Source of the DNA: Tannerella sp.
GTDB taxonomy: Bacteria > Bacteroidota > Bacteroidia > Bacteroidales > Tannerellaceae
Reading direction: 5' to 3'
DNA length: 8,111 bases
Assembly (NCBI GenBank): GCA_031289515.1
Contig: JAITPH010000104.1
Location: forward strand, 1 to 8,111
This document shows, piece by piece, positions 1-6,343 of the stretch. Position numbers and translations under genes: made by a program. Positions within the stretch are counted from its first letter, which is position 1. Each line of letters opens with the position of its first letter. The notes beneath the pieces were generated by a model. The model worked only from the letters and a program-made list of their open reading frames with translations, ran no database searches and was not told where the DNA came from.

Positions 1-42
1 TAAGACGGAAAACGACTGCGTTCCTATGGGTAAATTCTTCAT
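1..42 (-). CDS. N-terminal fragment of AAA-ATPase-like / PD-(D/E)XK family protein (runs off window)
   Basis: On the minus strand an open frame begins at 63, 60 or 42 and stays open to the window edge. From 42 it reads MKNLPIGTQSFSVL. This opening (M-K-x-L-P-I-G-x-Q-S-F) is the N-terminus I recognise from the large Bacteroidetes family annotated as AAA-ATPase-like with a C-terminal PD-(D/E)XK nuclease-like domain; these proteins have no settled function. I prefer the start at 42 because it coincides with the usual family N-terminus and has a purine stretch (AAAGAGA) ending 6 bases upstream. Starts at 60 or 63 would add MMKKRFI or MKKRFI. It is transcribed away from the M16 peptidase gene and has its own good promoter at 94-125. 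Only 14 codons are visible, so the assignment rests on this short motif plus the promoter. Confidence 0.55.
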   Translation of the reverse strand, partial: MKNLPIGTQSFSVL

Positions 43-93
43 GATGAATCTCTTTTTCATCATAAAAAAAATTATGCGTTTAATATTGGGAAA

Positions 94-125
94 CAAAGGT
101 AACGTTTTTTTTTGAGAAAAGCAAA
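94..125 (-). promoter_or_regulatory. Bacteroidetes-type promoter for the divergent edge gene
   Basis: Read on the minus strand, TTTG at 125-122 is followed after exactly 20 bases by TACCTTTG at 101-94. This fits the Bacteroidetes primary sigma factor consensus (-33 TTTG, -7 TAnnTTTG). The expected transcript start is near 87-90, which leaves a leader of about 45 bases before the ATG at 42. The spacer contains a run of nine A (T at 105-113 on the plus strand). Confidence 0.65.
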
Positions 126-223
126 AAAGAGAGAAAAATTTCGAGGATTCATAGAAAAATGATACGGAAATTCGTCATTCTTCGCCGCAAAAGGACAGCA
201 AACAAAACAAAACATCACATTAT

Positions 224-255
224 TTTGCTATTCAGAAATAATTGGCGTACTTTTG
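224..255 (+). promoter_or_regulatory. Bacteroidetes-type promoter for the M16 peptidase gene
   Basis: TTTG at 224-227 is followed after exactly 20 bases by TACTTTTG at 248-255, matching the -33 TTTG / -7 TAnnTTTG consensus. Transcription should start near 260, giving a short AT-rich leader of about 20 bases before the ATG at 280. No Shine-Dalgarno sequence is visible, which is usual in this phylum. Confidence 0.7.
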
Positions 256-279
256 TAGCTTAATTTAAATCCATTTTTT

Positions 280-3174
280 ATGAAAAAGTATTATTTTCTG
301 ATTCTCGCCGTTCTGTTCACTGCATTATCATGCCAGAGAGCCGAATACAAATACGACAGCGTGGATGGCGACCCGCTTAATGTTCGTATTTACACCCTTG
401 AAAATGGCTTGAAAGTTTATCTCTCGGTAAACAAAGACAAGCCGCGCGTACAGACGTATATCGGCGTTCGTGTAGGCGGCAAAAACGATCCCGCCGAAAC
501 AACAGGTTTGGCGCATTACTTCGAACATCTGATGTTTAAAGGCACTCCCAAGTTCGGCACTTCCAACTACGAAGCCGAAAAACCGCTTCTCGACATGATA
601 GAATCGCTCTTCGAGACCTATCGTAACACTACCGACGACGCCGAACGCAAAGCAATCTATGCCCGAATAGACAGCGCCTCGCAGGAAGCCTCGAAAATAG
701 CCATTCCCAACGAATACGACAAGCTGATGACAAGTATCGGAGCACAGGGCACAAACGCCTTCACTTCTTACGACGTCACGGCTTATACCGAAGACGTCCC
801 CGCAAACGAAATCGAAAGTTGGGCCATCATCCAGTCGGAACGTTTTACAAATCCGATAATCAGAGGCTTTCACACGGAGCTTGAGACGGTTTATGAAGAA
901 TACAACATGAGCCTGACGCGCGACGGAAGAAAGGTGAGCGAAGCCGTCCTTAACGCACTCTTTCCGCATCATCCCTACGGAACTCAAACGATTCTGGGAA
1001 CAAGCGAACACTTGAAAAATCCCTCCATCACCAATATCAAAAAATATTTCGACACGTATTATGCGCCCAACAATATGGCAATCGTTATGTCCGGAGATAT
1101 TAATCCCGAAGAGGTGATAGCCGTTATCGACAAATATTTCAAGCATCTGAAACCGAGAGAAATTCCGGCGCTGAAAACCGCATCGGAACAGCCGATCACC
1201 GAGCCTGTCGTCAAGGAAGTGACAGGCGTCGAAGCCGAAAATGTGGCGATAGCTTACCGCCTTCCCGGCGCCAATACGAAAGATGCCGATATAGCGGAAT
1301 TTATCGATTACCTGATTACCAACGGCAGAGCCGGACTTATCGACGTAAATCTCACCCAGAAACAGAAAGTTCTGAGTGCCGGCAGCAGCTTCAACGACAT
1401 GGCAGATTACGGCATATTCACGCTGTCGGGGTCTCCGAAACAGGGACAAACGCTCGAAGAAGTGCGCGATTTGCTGTTGGCTCAACTCGAACTGCTGAAA
1501 AAAGGCGAGTTCGACGACTGGCTCATGGAGGCTGTCATAAACAACTTCCGGCTGAATCAGTACTATCAACGGCAGGAGTATCAATATGCCGCGTCGCTGC
1601 TGCTAAATTCGTTCATCAACAAAGTGGAATGGAAAGATTTTGTCGGCAAGATAGACTTCCAGTCGAAACTGACGAAAACGGACGTCATAGACTTCTGCAA
1701 CAAGTATTTCAACGATAATTACGTTATCGTGTACAAACGCAAGGGCGCTCCGACGGATAACAAGATAGAAAAGCCGAAAATAACGCCTATACAGACTAAT
1801 CGCGACGTCGAAAGCGAATTTCTTGCAAAAATCAAGAGCCGTAAAATCACGCCTGTCGAGCCTGTATTCGTCGATTATTCCAAAGATTTGACCATATCGA
1901 AAGCAAAAAGCGAAATACCGCTGCTCTACAAGCAAAATACGGCCGACCCGCTTTTCCAATTGACTTACGTCTACGAAATGGGCACAAACAACGACAAATC
2001 GTTAGACATTGCTCTACGCTATCTGAGGTATCTCGGAACGTCTGCGAAGACAGCCGAACAAATCAACAGCGAATTTTATAAAATAGCATGTTCGTTCAGC
2101 GTTTCGGTCGGCGAAGACCGCTCATACGTATACATAAGCGGGTTAAACGATAAATTCGACGCGGCAACGGCTCTTTTCGAGGAATGTCTGAACGACGCAA
2201 AAGCCGACAAGCCGGTCTACGACAATATGGCTAACGACATCATTAAACAGCGCTCGAACTCCAAACTCAATCAGCAGGTGAACTTCAGCAGACTGAGCGA
2301 ATATGCCGTATGGGGTCCAAAATCATCGACTACAAACATTCTTTCGGAAAAAGAACTGCTGTCGATGAATCCGGAGAATCTGGTCAATACGACAAAGAAT
2401 CTCAAAAACTTCGAGCATACGATCTTGTACTACGGTCCTCTCGGCGAGCAGGAAATCATCGACAAAATCAATAAGAATCATGCTATCGGCGAGACTTTGC
2501 AGCCTGTGCCCGAAGCCGTACAATTCACGCAGCAGGAAACCGGCGAGAACAAGGTTTTACTGGTGCATTACGACGCCAAGCAGATATATATGGCAATGGT
2601 ACACAAGGGACCGCTGTTCGACAAGGGTCTTGAGACGGAACGCACTTTATACAACAACTACTTTGGCGGCGGCATGAACGGTATCGTGTTTCAGGAGATG
2701 CGTGAAGCGCGCGGTCTTGCCTATTCGGCGCGGGCTAACTACCAGCGACCGGGCAAACCGGAACGTTGCTATAACATGAATACGTTTATTGCTACCCAAA
2801 ACGACAAAATGACGGAAGCAATCGATGCGTTCAACAACATACTGAACGACATGCCGGAATCCGAAAAAGCGTTCGATATTGCAAAGGAGAGTATTATTAC
2901 AAACATTCGTACCGGACGCATTATCAGAGCGGATATTTTGTGGAACTACATTTCGGCCAAGGACTTCGGATATACCGCCGATTCGAGAAAGGAACTGTTT
3001 GAGAAGATTCCGAGCATGACGCTCGAAGACGTCAAAAACTTCCAGAAGAAATACGTGAAAGACCAGCCTTATACGTATTGTATTCTCGGTGACACGAAAG
3101 ATATCGACATGAAGACGTTAGAGAAAATCGGCAAAGTGACTACCCTCAAACAGGAAGATATTTTTGGGTACTGA
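280..3174 (+). CDS. M16 family zinc metallopeptidase, lipoprotein (pitrilysin/insulinase type)
   Basis: A 964-residue protein with two M16 halves (four subdomains), the usual size for single-chain members. The N-terminus is a lipoprotein signal: KK, a hydrophobic stretch, then Cys18 in T-A-L-S-C, so it is probably exported and lipid-anchored; the -3 residue is Ala rather than Leu, a slightly loose lipobox. The inverted zinc motif HxxEH is H79-Y-F-E82-H83. The third ligand is probably Glu207 in E-L-E-T-V-Y-E-E (200-207). A charged, probably helical insertion (about 95-150) separates them. The C-terminal half carries the R-G-L-A-Y-S motif (811-816), typical of the non-catalytic half that helps bind substrate. 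The family cleaves peptides inside a closing chamber; the substrate here is unknown. The ATG at 280 fits both the signal peptide and the promoter at 224-255. It appears monocistronic, with non-coding repeat DNA after the stop. Confidence 0.93.
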   Translation: MKKYYFLILAVLFTALSCQRAEYKYDSVDGDPLNVRIYTLENGLKVYLSVNKDKPRVQTYIGVRVGGKNDPAETTGLAHYFEHLMFKGTPKFGTSNYEAEKPLLDMIESLFETYRNTTDDAERKAIYARIDSASQEASKIAIPNEYDKLMTSIGAQGTNAFTSYDVTAYTEDVPANEIESWAIIQSERFTNPIIRGFHTELETVYEEYNMSLTRDGRKVSEAVLNALFPHHPYGTQTILGTSEHLKNPSITNIKKYFDTYYAPNNMAIVMSGDINPEEVIAVIDKYFKHLKPREIPALKTASEQPITEPVVKEVTGVEAENVAIAYRLPGANTKDADIAEFIDYLITNGRAGLIDVNLTQKQKVLSAGSSFNDMADYGIFTLSGSPKQGQTLEEVRDLLLAQLELLKKGEFDDWLMEAVINNFRLNQYYQRQEYQYAASLLLNSFINKVEWKDFVGKIDFQSKLTKTDVIDFCNKYFNDNYVIVYKRKGAPTDNKIEKPKITPIQTNRDVESEFLAKIKSRKITPVEPVFVDYSKDLTISKAKSEIPLLYKQNTADPLFQLTYVYEMGTNNDKSLDIALRYLRYLGTSAKTAEQINSEFYKIACSFSVSVGEDRSYVYISGLNDKFDAATALFEECLNDAKADKPVYDNMANDIIKQRSNSKLNQQVNFSRLSEYAVWGPKSSTTNILSEKELLSMNPENLVNTTKNLKNFEHTILYYGPLGEQEIIDKINKNHAIGETLQPVPEAVQFTQQETGENKVLLVHYDAKQIYMAMVHKGPLFDKGLETERTLYNNYFGGGMNGIVFQEMREARGLAYSARANYQRPGKPERCYNMNTFIATQNDKMTEAIDAFNNILNDMPESEKAFDIAKESIITNIRTGRIIRADILWNYISAKDFGYTADSRKELFEKIPSMTLEDVKNFQKKYVKDQPYTYCILGDTKDIDMKTLEKIGKVTTLKQEDIFGY

Positions 3175-3194
3175 TATTGACAATTTCCATACCT

Positions 3195-3207
3195 GTCCCT
3201 GCGGGAC
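3195..3207 (+). terminator. Short GC hairpin after the peptidase gene, possible transcript end
   Basis: GTCCC (3195-3199) pairs with GGGAC (3203-3207) around a 3-base loop, 20 bases after the stop codon of the M16 gene. There is no U-tract after it, so it is not a standard intrinsic terminator. It may stabilise the mRNA 3' end, or simply be part of the repeat-rich spacer. Confidence 0.3.
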
Positions 3208-3233
3208 GAATGTCTCAAAAGCCCATGCGAGGT

Positions 3234-3305
3234 CGTCATTGCGAGCCTGCGAAGCAATCCGGCGCCCTGTATATTCCCGGATTGCTTCGTTCCTCGCAAT
3301 GACGG
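3234..3305. repeat. Intergenic palindromic repeat (CGTCATTGCGAG ... CTCGCAATGACG)
   Basis: The left arm at 3234-3262 and right arm at 3277-3304 are inverted copies. Twelve outer pairs (CGTCATTGCGAG with CTCGCAATGACG) and thirteen inner pairs (CGAAGCAATCCGG with CCGGATTGCTTCG) are perfect. They are separated by a 4-versus-3-base internal loop (CCTG opposite TTC), with a 14-base apical loop. As RNA it would fold into a very stable hairpin on either strand. Elements with this CGTCATTGCGAG core are known as dispersed intergenic palindromes in many bacterial genomes. A decayed copy lies at 3337-3390 and a half copy at 6275-6303. No open frame of its own was seen. Confidence 0.85.
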
Positions 3306-3326
3306 CAAGCGCAGACGGCAAGCGCA
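3301..3326. repeat. Perfect 13-base tandem duplication
   Basis: GACGGCAAGCGCA occurs twice head to tail, at 3301-3313 and 3314-3326. The first copy overlaps the last bases of the palindromic repeat's right arm, so the duplication arose at the edge of that element. No protein-coding role is apparent. Confidence 0.85.
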
Positions 3327-3336
3327 ACGGTTTCCA

Positions 3337-3390
3337 CCGTCATTCTTCCTATTTGCTAAACTTGGCTTAGTAACTTTCTCGCAATGACGG
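3337..3390. repeat. Second, decayed copy of the palindromic repeat
   Basis: CCGTCATT at 3337-3344 is the inverted complement of AATGACGG at 3383-3390. The right end, CTCGCAATGACGG (3378-3390), is identical to 3293-3305 of the intact copy. Inside it lies a second small stem, TTGCTAA (3353-3359) with TTAGTAA (3367-3373; one G-U pair if transcribed), around a 7-base loop. The inner arms with the CGAAGCAATCCGG core have been lost or replaced. Confidence 0.6.
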
Positions 3391-3465
3391 ACGAAGGGTG
3401 CATTGAAGACAACAGACAAACGGAATTATGAGATGACGACAACAAACAAACAAAACAGCAACAAG

Positions 3466-3966
3466 ATGAACTACTACATTATATATAACAGTCCGATAGG
3501 GGCGATGCGAATAATAGAAAACGGCGAGGCAATAACAGCGATAAAATACCTCGCCTGCAATCCCGACAACCCGCCGGAAGCAACGGAAAAAGAAACCGAA
3601 CTGATAAAAGAAGCCGTAGCCCAGCTAAAAGACTACTTTTCAGGCAGTCGCAAAACATTCGACCTGCCTGTCCAACAGCATGGCACAGCCTTCCAAAAAC
3701 GTGTTTGGGACGCGCTTTCGAACATCCCTTACGGTGAAACGCGCACATACAAACAGACAGCCGAAGCTATCGGCTGTCCGAAAGGCGCGCGGGCGGTAGG
3801 TCTCGCCAATAATCGCAATCCGATTTCCATTTTAGTTCCCTGCCACCGCGTCATCGGCGCTGACGGAAAGCTGACAGGCTACGCAGGCGGGCTGGACGCC
3901 AAACAAAAACTGCTGAATCTGGAAAAGGGAAATTACATAGGGCAAAAACATGGTTGCGATTCGTAA
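3466..3966 (+). CDS. ogt: Methylated-DNA--[protein]-cysteine S-methyltransferase (O6-alkylguanine repair)
   Basis: A single-domain suicide repair protein of 166 residues from the ATG at 3466. It moves the alkyl group of O6-methylguanine (or O4-methylthymine) to its own cysteine. The acceptor is Cys126 in the invariant P-C-H-R-V motif. Before it is the DNA-binding helix-turn-helix region with F-Q-K-R-V-W, I-P-Y-G-E-T-R-T-Y and the R-A-V-G arginine finger; after it, G-Y-A-G-G-L forms the substrate pocket. The N-terminal part (Y-Y-I-I-Y-N-S-P-I-G) is the usual start of the Ogt/MGMT N-domain. The frame stays open upstream to an ATG at 3433 and a TTG at 3403, but 3436-3465 is almost pure A and C, resembling the untranslated leaders of neighbouring genes, so I chose 3466. 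No clear promoter was found; TAACTTTC at 3371-3378 is a one-mismatch -7 candidate. The symbol is by family; single-domain proteins of this kind are named ogt or mgt. Confidence 0.92.
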   Translation: MNYYIIYNSPIGAMRIIENGEAITAIKYLACNPDNPPEATEKETELIKEAVAQLKDYFSGSRKTFDLPVQQHGTAFQKRVWDALSNIPYGETRTYKQTAEAIGCPKGARAVGLANNRNPISILVPCHRVIGADGKLTGYAGGLDAKQKLLNLEKGNYIGQKHGCDS

Positions 3967-4089
3967 GCAATACTTAGCGTATGCTATTGATTTATTACTT
4001 TTCAAGAGCAAATTGCGACAATCCGACACGTAGCAAAAATTTATTTATCATTTTGAATATATTTTATCTTATAAAATAGCAAAACGACG

Positions 4090-4097
4090 TACATTTG
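4090..4097 (+). promoter_or_regulatory. -7 promoter element upstream of dapF
   Basis: TACATTTG matches the Bacteroidetes -7 consensus TAnnTTTG and lies 50 bases before the dapF ATG. No exact TTTG sits at the right distance. The nearest fit is TCTT at 4067-4070 (19-base spacer), while TTTG at 4052-4055 is too far away (34 bases). The rest of the 181-base gap after the methyltransferase gene is AT-rich, with no other recognisable signal. Confidence 0.5.
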
Positions 4098-4147
4098 CAT
4101 CGCATAACAAACATATTGTAAAACAACGACAAAAAACTGCTGAATAA

Positions 4148-4957
4148 ATGACAAAGACGATTCATTTTCACAAGATGCATGGCTCAGGTAATGATTACAT
4201 ATATATTAATGTAATGAAATACGGCATTACCGACCCGGAGGAGAAAGCAAAGCTATGGAGCGCTTATCACACGGGCATCGGGGCTGACGGATTAGTTCTG
4301 ATAGGAGCATCCGACAAGGCTGATTTCAGTATGCGCATCTTCAACGCAGACGGTTCGGAGGCTTTGATGTGCGGAAACGCCACAAGGTGCATCGGAAAAT
4401 ATGTATATGACCAACGACTGACAACAAAGACAACCATTACGCTTGACACATTATCGGGCATAAAAACAATAAAGTTGCATTTCGACAACGAAGAGATAAA
4501 AACGGCAACCGTAGACATGGGCGAGCCGGAGGTAGAAGAAAAATATACAACCGTGACTGCCGCCGGAGCAACTTATGAAGGCACGATAGCCTCGATGGGA
4601 AACCCGCATTTCGTAATTTTTGTCGACGACATTAACGGAATAGACCTTCCGACTGTAGGTCCCGCTATCGAAAACAACCCATTGTTTCCAAACCGCACAA
4701 ACGTCGAGTTCGTAGAGGTAAAAGACAGGACAAATGTCAGGATGAGAGTATGGGAACGCGGATCGGGCATCACGATGGCGTGCGGAACAGGCGCTTGCGC
4801 AACGCTTGCAGTCTGCGCGGCAAGAGCAAAGACCGCCCGCGAAGCATTAATCGAAATGGACGGAGGAACGCTTTCCATATTATGGGATTCCGACAATCAC
4901 ATACAGATGACAGGCGACGCCGTCACCGTATTTGAAGGAGATATAAACGACAGCTAA
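4148..4957 (+). CDS. dapF: Diaminopimelate epimerase
   Basis: A 269-residue cytoplasmic enzyme that converts LL-diaminopimelate to meso-diaminopimelate, the peptidoglycan cross-linking residue and lysine precursor. It is cofactor-independent and uses two cysteines as the acid/base pair. Both are present: Cys75 in N-A-D-G-S-E-A-L-M-C-G-N and Cys212 in E-R-G-S-G-I-T-M-A-C-G-T-G-A-C. Other family marks are H-G-S-G-N-D-Y (11-17), G-A-D-G (45-48) and G-N-P-H (151-154). The length is normal for the family. The ATG at 4148 puts the conserved K-M-H-G-S-G-N-D in the usual N-terminal place. The next gene, dapL, follows after 84 bases with no promoter between, so the two are probably co-transcribed and catalyse consecutive steps. 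Confidence 0.96.
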   Translation: MTKTIHFHKMHGSGNDYIYINVMKYGITDPEEKAKLWSAYHTGIGADGLVLIGASDKADFSMRIFNADGSEALMCGNATRCIGKYVYDQRLTTKTTITLDTLSGIKTIKLHFDNEEIKTATVDMGEPEVEEKYTTVTAAGATYEGTIASMGNPHFVIFVDDINGIDLPTVGPAIENNPLFPNRTNVEFVEVKDRTNVRMRVWERGSGITMACGTGACATLAVCAARAKTAREALIEMDGGTLSILWDSDNHIQMTGDAVTVFEGDINDS

Positions 4958-5041
4958 AAAGACGGAAAACGAAACAAAACAGCAAAAAACAAAAAAACAA
5001 AGCAAAAAACAAAATAACAATCAATTAAAAAACAACAATTT
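4958..5041 (+). other. A/C-rich spacer between dapF and dapL
   Basis: These 84 bases are overwhelmingly A with some C, in runs such as CAAAAAACAAAA, and contain almost no G or T until the last 20 bases. There is no TAnnTTTG element, hairpin or Shine-Dalgarno sequence. It is most simply an unstructured leader that lets ribosomes initiate at dapL within a dapF-dapL transcript, since Bacteroidetes often rely on A-rich, unfolded upstream regions. Confidence 0.5.
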
Positions 5042-6268
5042 ATGGCATTAGTAAATGAAAATTTTTTGAAACTATCGGAGAACTATTTGTTTTCTAACAT
5101 TGCCAAGAAAGTAAACGCTTTCAAAGTGACGCATCCAAGGGCAAAAGTCATAAGTCTCGGCATAGGAGACGTGACGCTCCCGCTACCAAAGGCAGTCTGC
5201 GATGCGATGCACAAAGCCATTGATGAAATGAGCAAAGCGGAAACTTTTCGAGGATACGGACCGGAACAAGGCTATTCATTCCTGACGGAAGCCATCATAA
5301 AGCATGATTACGCTACGCGGGGAATAAATCTTGAAAACGGTGAGGTTTTTATAAACGACGGCGCCAAGAGTGACACCGGAAACATTGGAGACATATTGAA
5401 GCATGACAACAGCGTCGGCGTCACCGACCCGATATATCCTGTATATATCGATTCGAACGTGATGGCCGGACGCGCCGGATCGCTCGAAAGCGCCAAGTGG
5501 AGTAACATTGTTTACATTCCCTGCACGGCCGAGAACGGTTTCATACCCGATTTGCCCTCCAGAAAAATTGACATTTTGTATCTGTGTTTTCCGAACAATC
5601 CCACCGGAACGACACTTTCCAAGGAATCTCTCAAGCTGTGGGTCAATTATGCGCTGGCAAACGACGTATTGATACTTTACGACGCCGCATACGAGAGATT
5701 CATACAAGATCCCGAAATACCTCATTCGATATATGAGATAAAGGGAGCGAAGAAAGTGGCAATCGAGTTTCGCAGTTTCTCAAAAACAGCAGGCTTTACC
5801 GGTGTAAGATGCGGATATACAGTTGTCCCGAAAGATCTTAACGGCTTTTCGCTGGCGGGCGAAAAAGTGCAGTTGAATCACTTGTGGAATCGCCGCCAGA
5901 CGACGAAATTCAACGGTACAAGCTATATCACGCAACGCGGAGCGGAAGCCGTCTTCACACCCGAAGGCGCAGCTCAGGTAAAGGCAAACATAGATTATTA
6001 CATGACAAACGCCAAAATATTGAAGAAAGGATTGACGGAATGCGGATTGGAGGTCTATGGCGGCGACAATGCCCCATATCTCTGGATGAAAACGCCAAAC
6101 AGGGCGACTTCGTGGAAGTTTTTCGACCAGCTCCTTTATGATACGGCAGTTGTCGGCACTCCCGGATCGGGATTCGGACCGAGCGGCGAAGGTTATTTCA
6201 GATTCACAGCCTTCGGAAGCCGCGAGAATACCGAAGAAGCGCTCGAAAGACTGAAGAAATGGATATAA
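5042..6268 (+). CDS. dapL: LL-diaminopimelate aminotransferase
   Basis: A 408-residue PLP-dependent fold-type I aminotransferase, typical in length. It converts tetrahydrodipicolinate directly to LL-diaminopimelate with glutamate as amino donor, bypassing the succinylase or acetylase routes. Visible marks: G-I-G-D-V-T-L-P-L-P (40-49), Y-G-P-E-Q-G-Y (72-78), N-D-G-A-K-S-D (105-111), N-N-P-T-G-T (185-190), D214 and Y217 for the cofactor ring, the Schiff-base Lys248 in S-F-S-K-T-A-G-F-T-G-V-R, and the substrate-carboxylate Arg387 in Y-F-R-F-T-A-F-G. The block W-N-R-R-Q-T-T-K-F-N-G (282-292) and the A-K-S-D element separate DapL from general aspartate aminotransferases. Its position directly after dapF, the next enzyme in the pathway, supports the call. 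The stop codon is followed within 7 bases by a partial palindromic repeat. Confidence 0.95.
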   Translation: MALVNENFLKLSENYLFSNIAKKVNAFKVTHPRAKVISLGIGDVTLPLPKAVCDAMHKAIDEMSKAETFRGYGPEQGYSFLTEAIIKHDYATRGINLENGEVFINDGAKSDTGNIGDILKHDNSVGVTDPIYPVYIDSNVMAGRAGSLESAKWSNIVYIPCTAENGFIPDLPSRKIDILYLCFPNNPTGTTLSKESLKLWVNYALANDVLILYDAAYERFIQDPEIPHSIYEIKGAKKVAIEFRSFSKTAGFTGVRCGYTVVPKDLNGFSLAGEKVQLNHLWNRRQTTKFNGTSYITQRGAEAVFTPEGAAQVKANIDYYMTNAKILKKGLTECGLEVYGGDNAPYLWMKTPNRATSWKFFDQLLYDTAVVGTPGSGFGPSGEGYFRFTAFGSRENTEEALERLKKWI

Positions 6269-6274
6269 TCTGAG

Positions 6275-6303
6275 CGTTTCCGCGAGTTTGCGAAGCAATT
6301 CCA
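6275..6303. repeat. Half copy of the palindromic repeat after dapL
   Basis: Bases 6275-6303 align without gaps to the left arm of the intact repeat (3234-3262). CGT, GCGAG, TG and CGAAGCAAT are shared in register, about 20 of 29 positions, and 16 of 18 in the core. The matching right arm is missing; only ATGACG at 6320-6325 recalls its outer end. It starts 7 bases after the dapL stop, so both clear insertions of this element lie just downstream of a gene. Confidence 0.6.
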
Positions 6304-6335
6304 TTGTATGTCCGTTTTTATGACGACGACACGCA

Positions 6336-6343
6336 TATTTTTG
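6336..6343 (+). promoter_or_regulatory. Possible -7 promoter element for the TorF/P-II/Amt operon
   Basis: TATTTTTG fits the TAnnTTTG consensus and lies 50 bases before the ATG at 6394, the same distance as the dapF element. No TTTG stands 19-21 bases upstream, so the -33 element is weak or missing, as might be expected if an activator is needed. I looked for a sigma-54 site (TGGC-N8-TTGC type) in 6269-6393 and saw none. Confidence 0.4.

Noticed and set aside
2..15. 14-base match AAGACGGAAAACGA shared with 4959-4972
   Set aside because: Both are A-rich. One lies in the coding part of the edge gene and the other in the A/C spacer, and no flanking similarity exists, so chance is sufficient.
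328..1584. 418-codon open frame on the minus strand inside the M16 gene
   Set aside because: It is antisense to a well-supported gene. Its translation has no recognisable motif and is rich in Phe, Arg, Val and Ile, as expected from the reverse of this coding sequence.
3069..3419. Open frames across the repeat region (both strands)
   Set aside because: Their translations are read-through of the palindromic repeat (for example R-N-E-A-I-R from the arm), with no promoter or homology; repeat-derived frames are common artefacts.
3971..3990. Small inverted repeat TAGC-GTAT-GCTA after the methyltransferase gene as a terminator
   Set aside because: Only four base pairs, with no U-tract directly after it; too weak to call.
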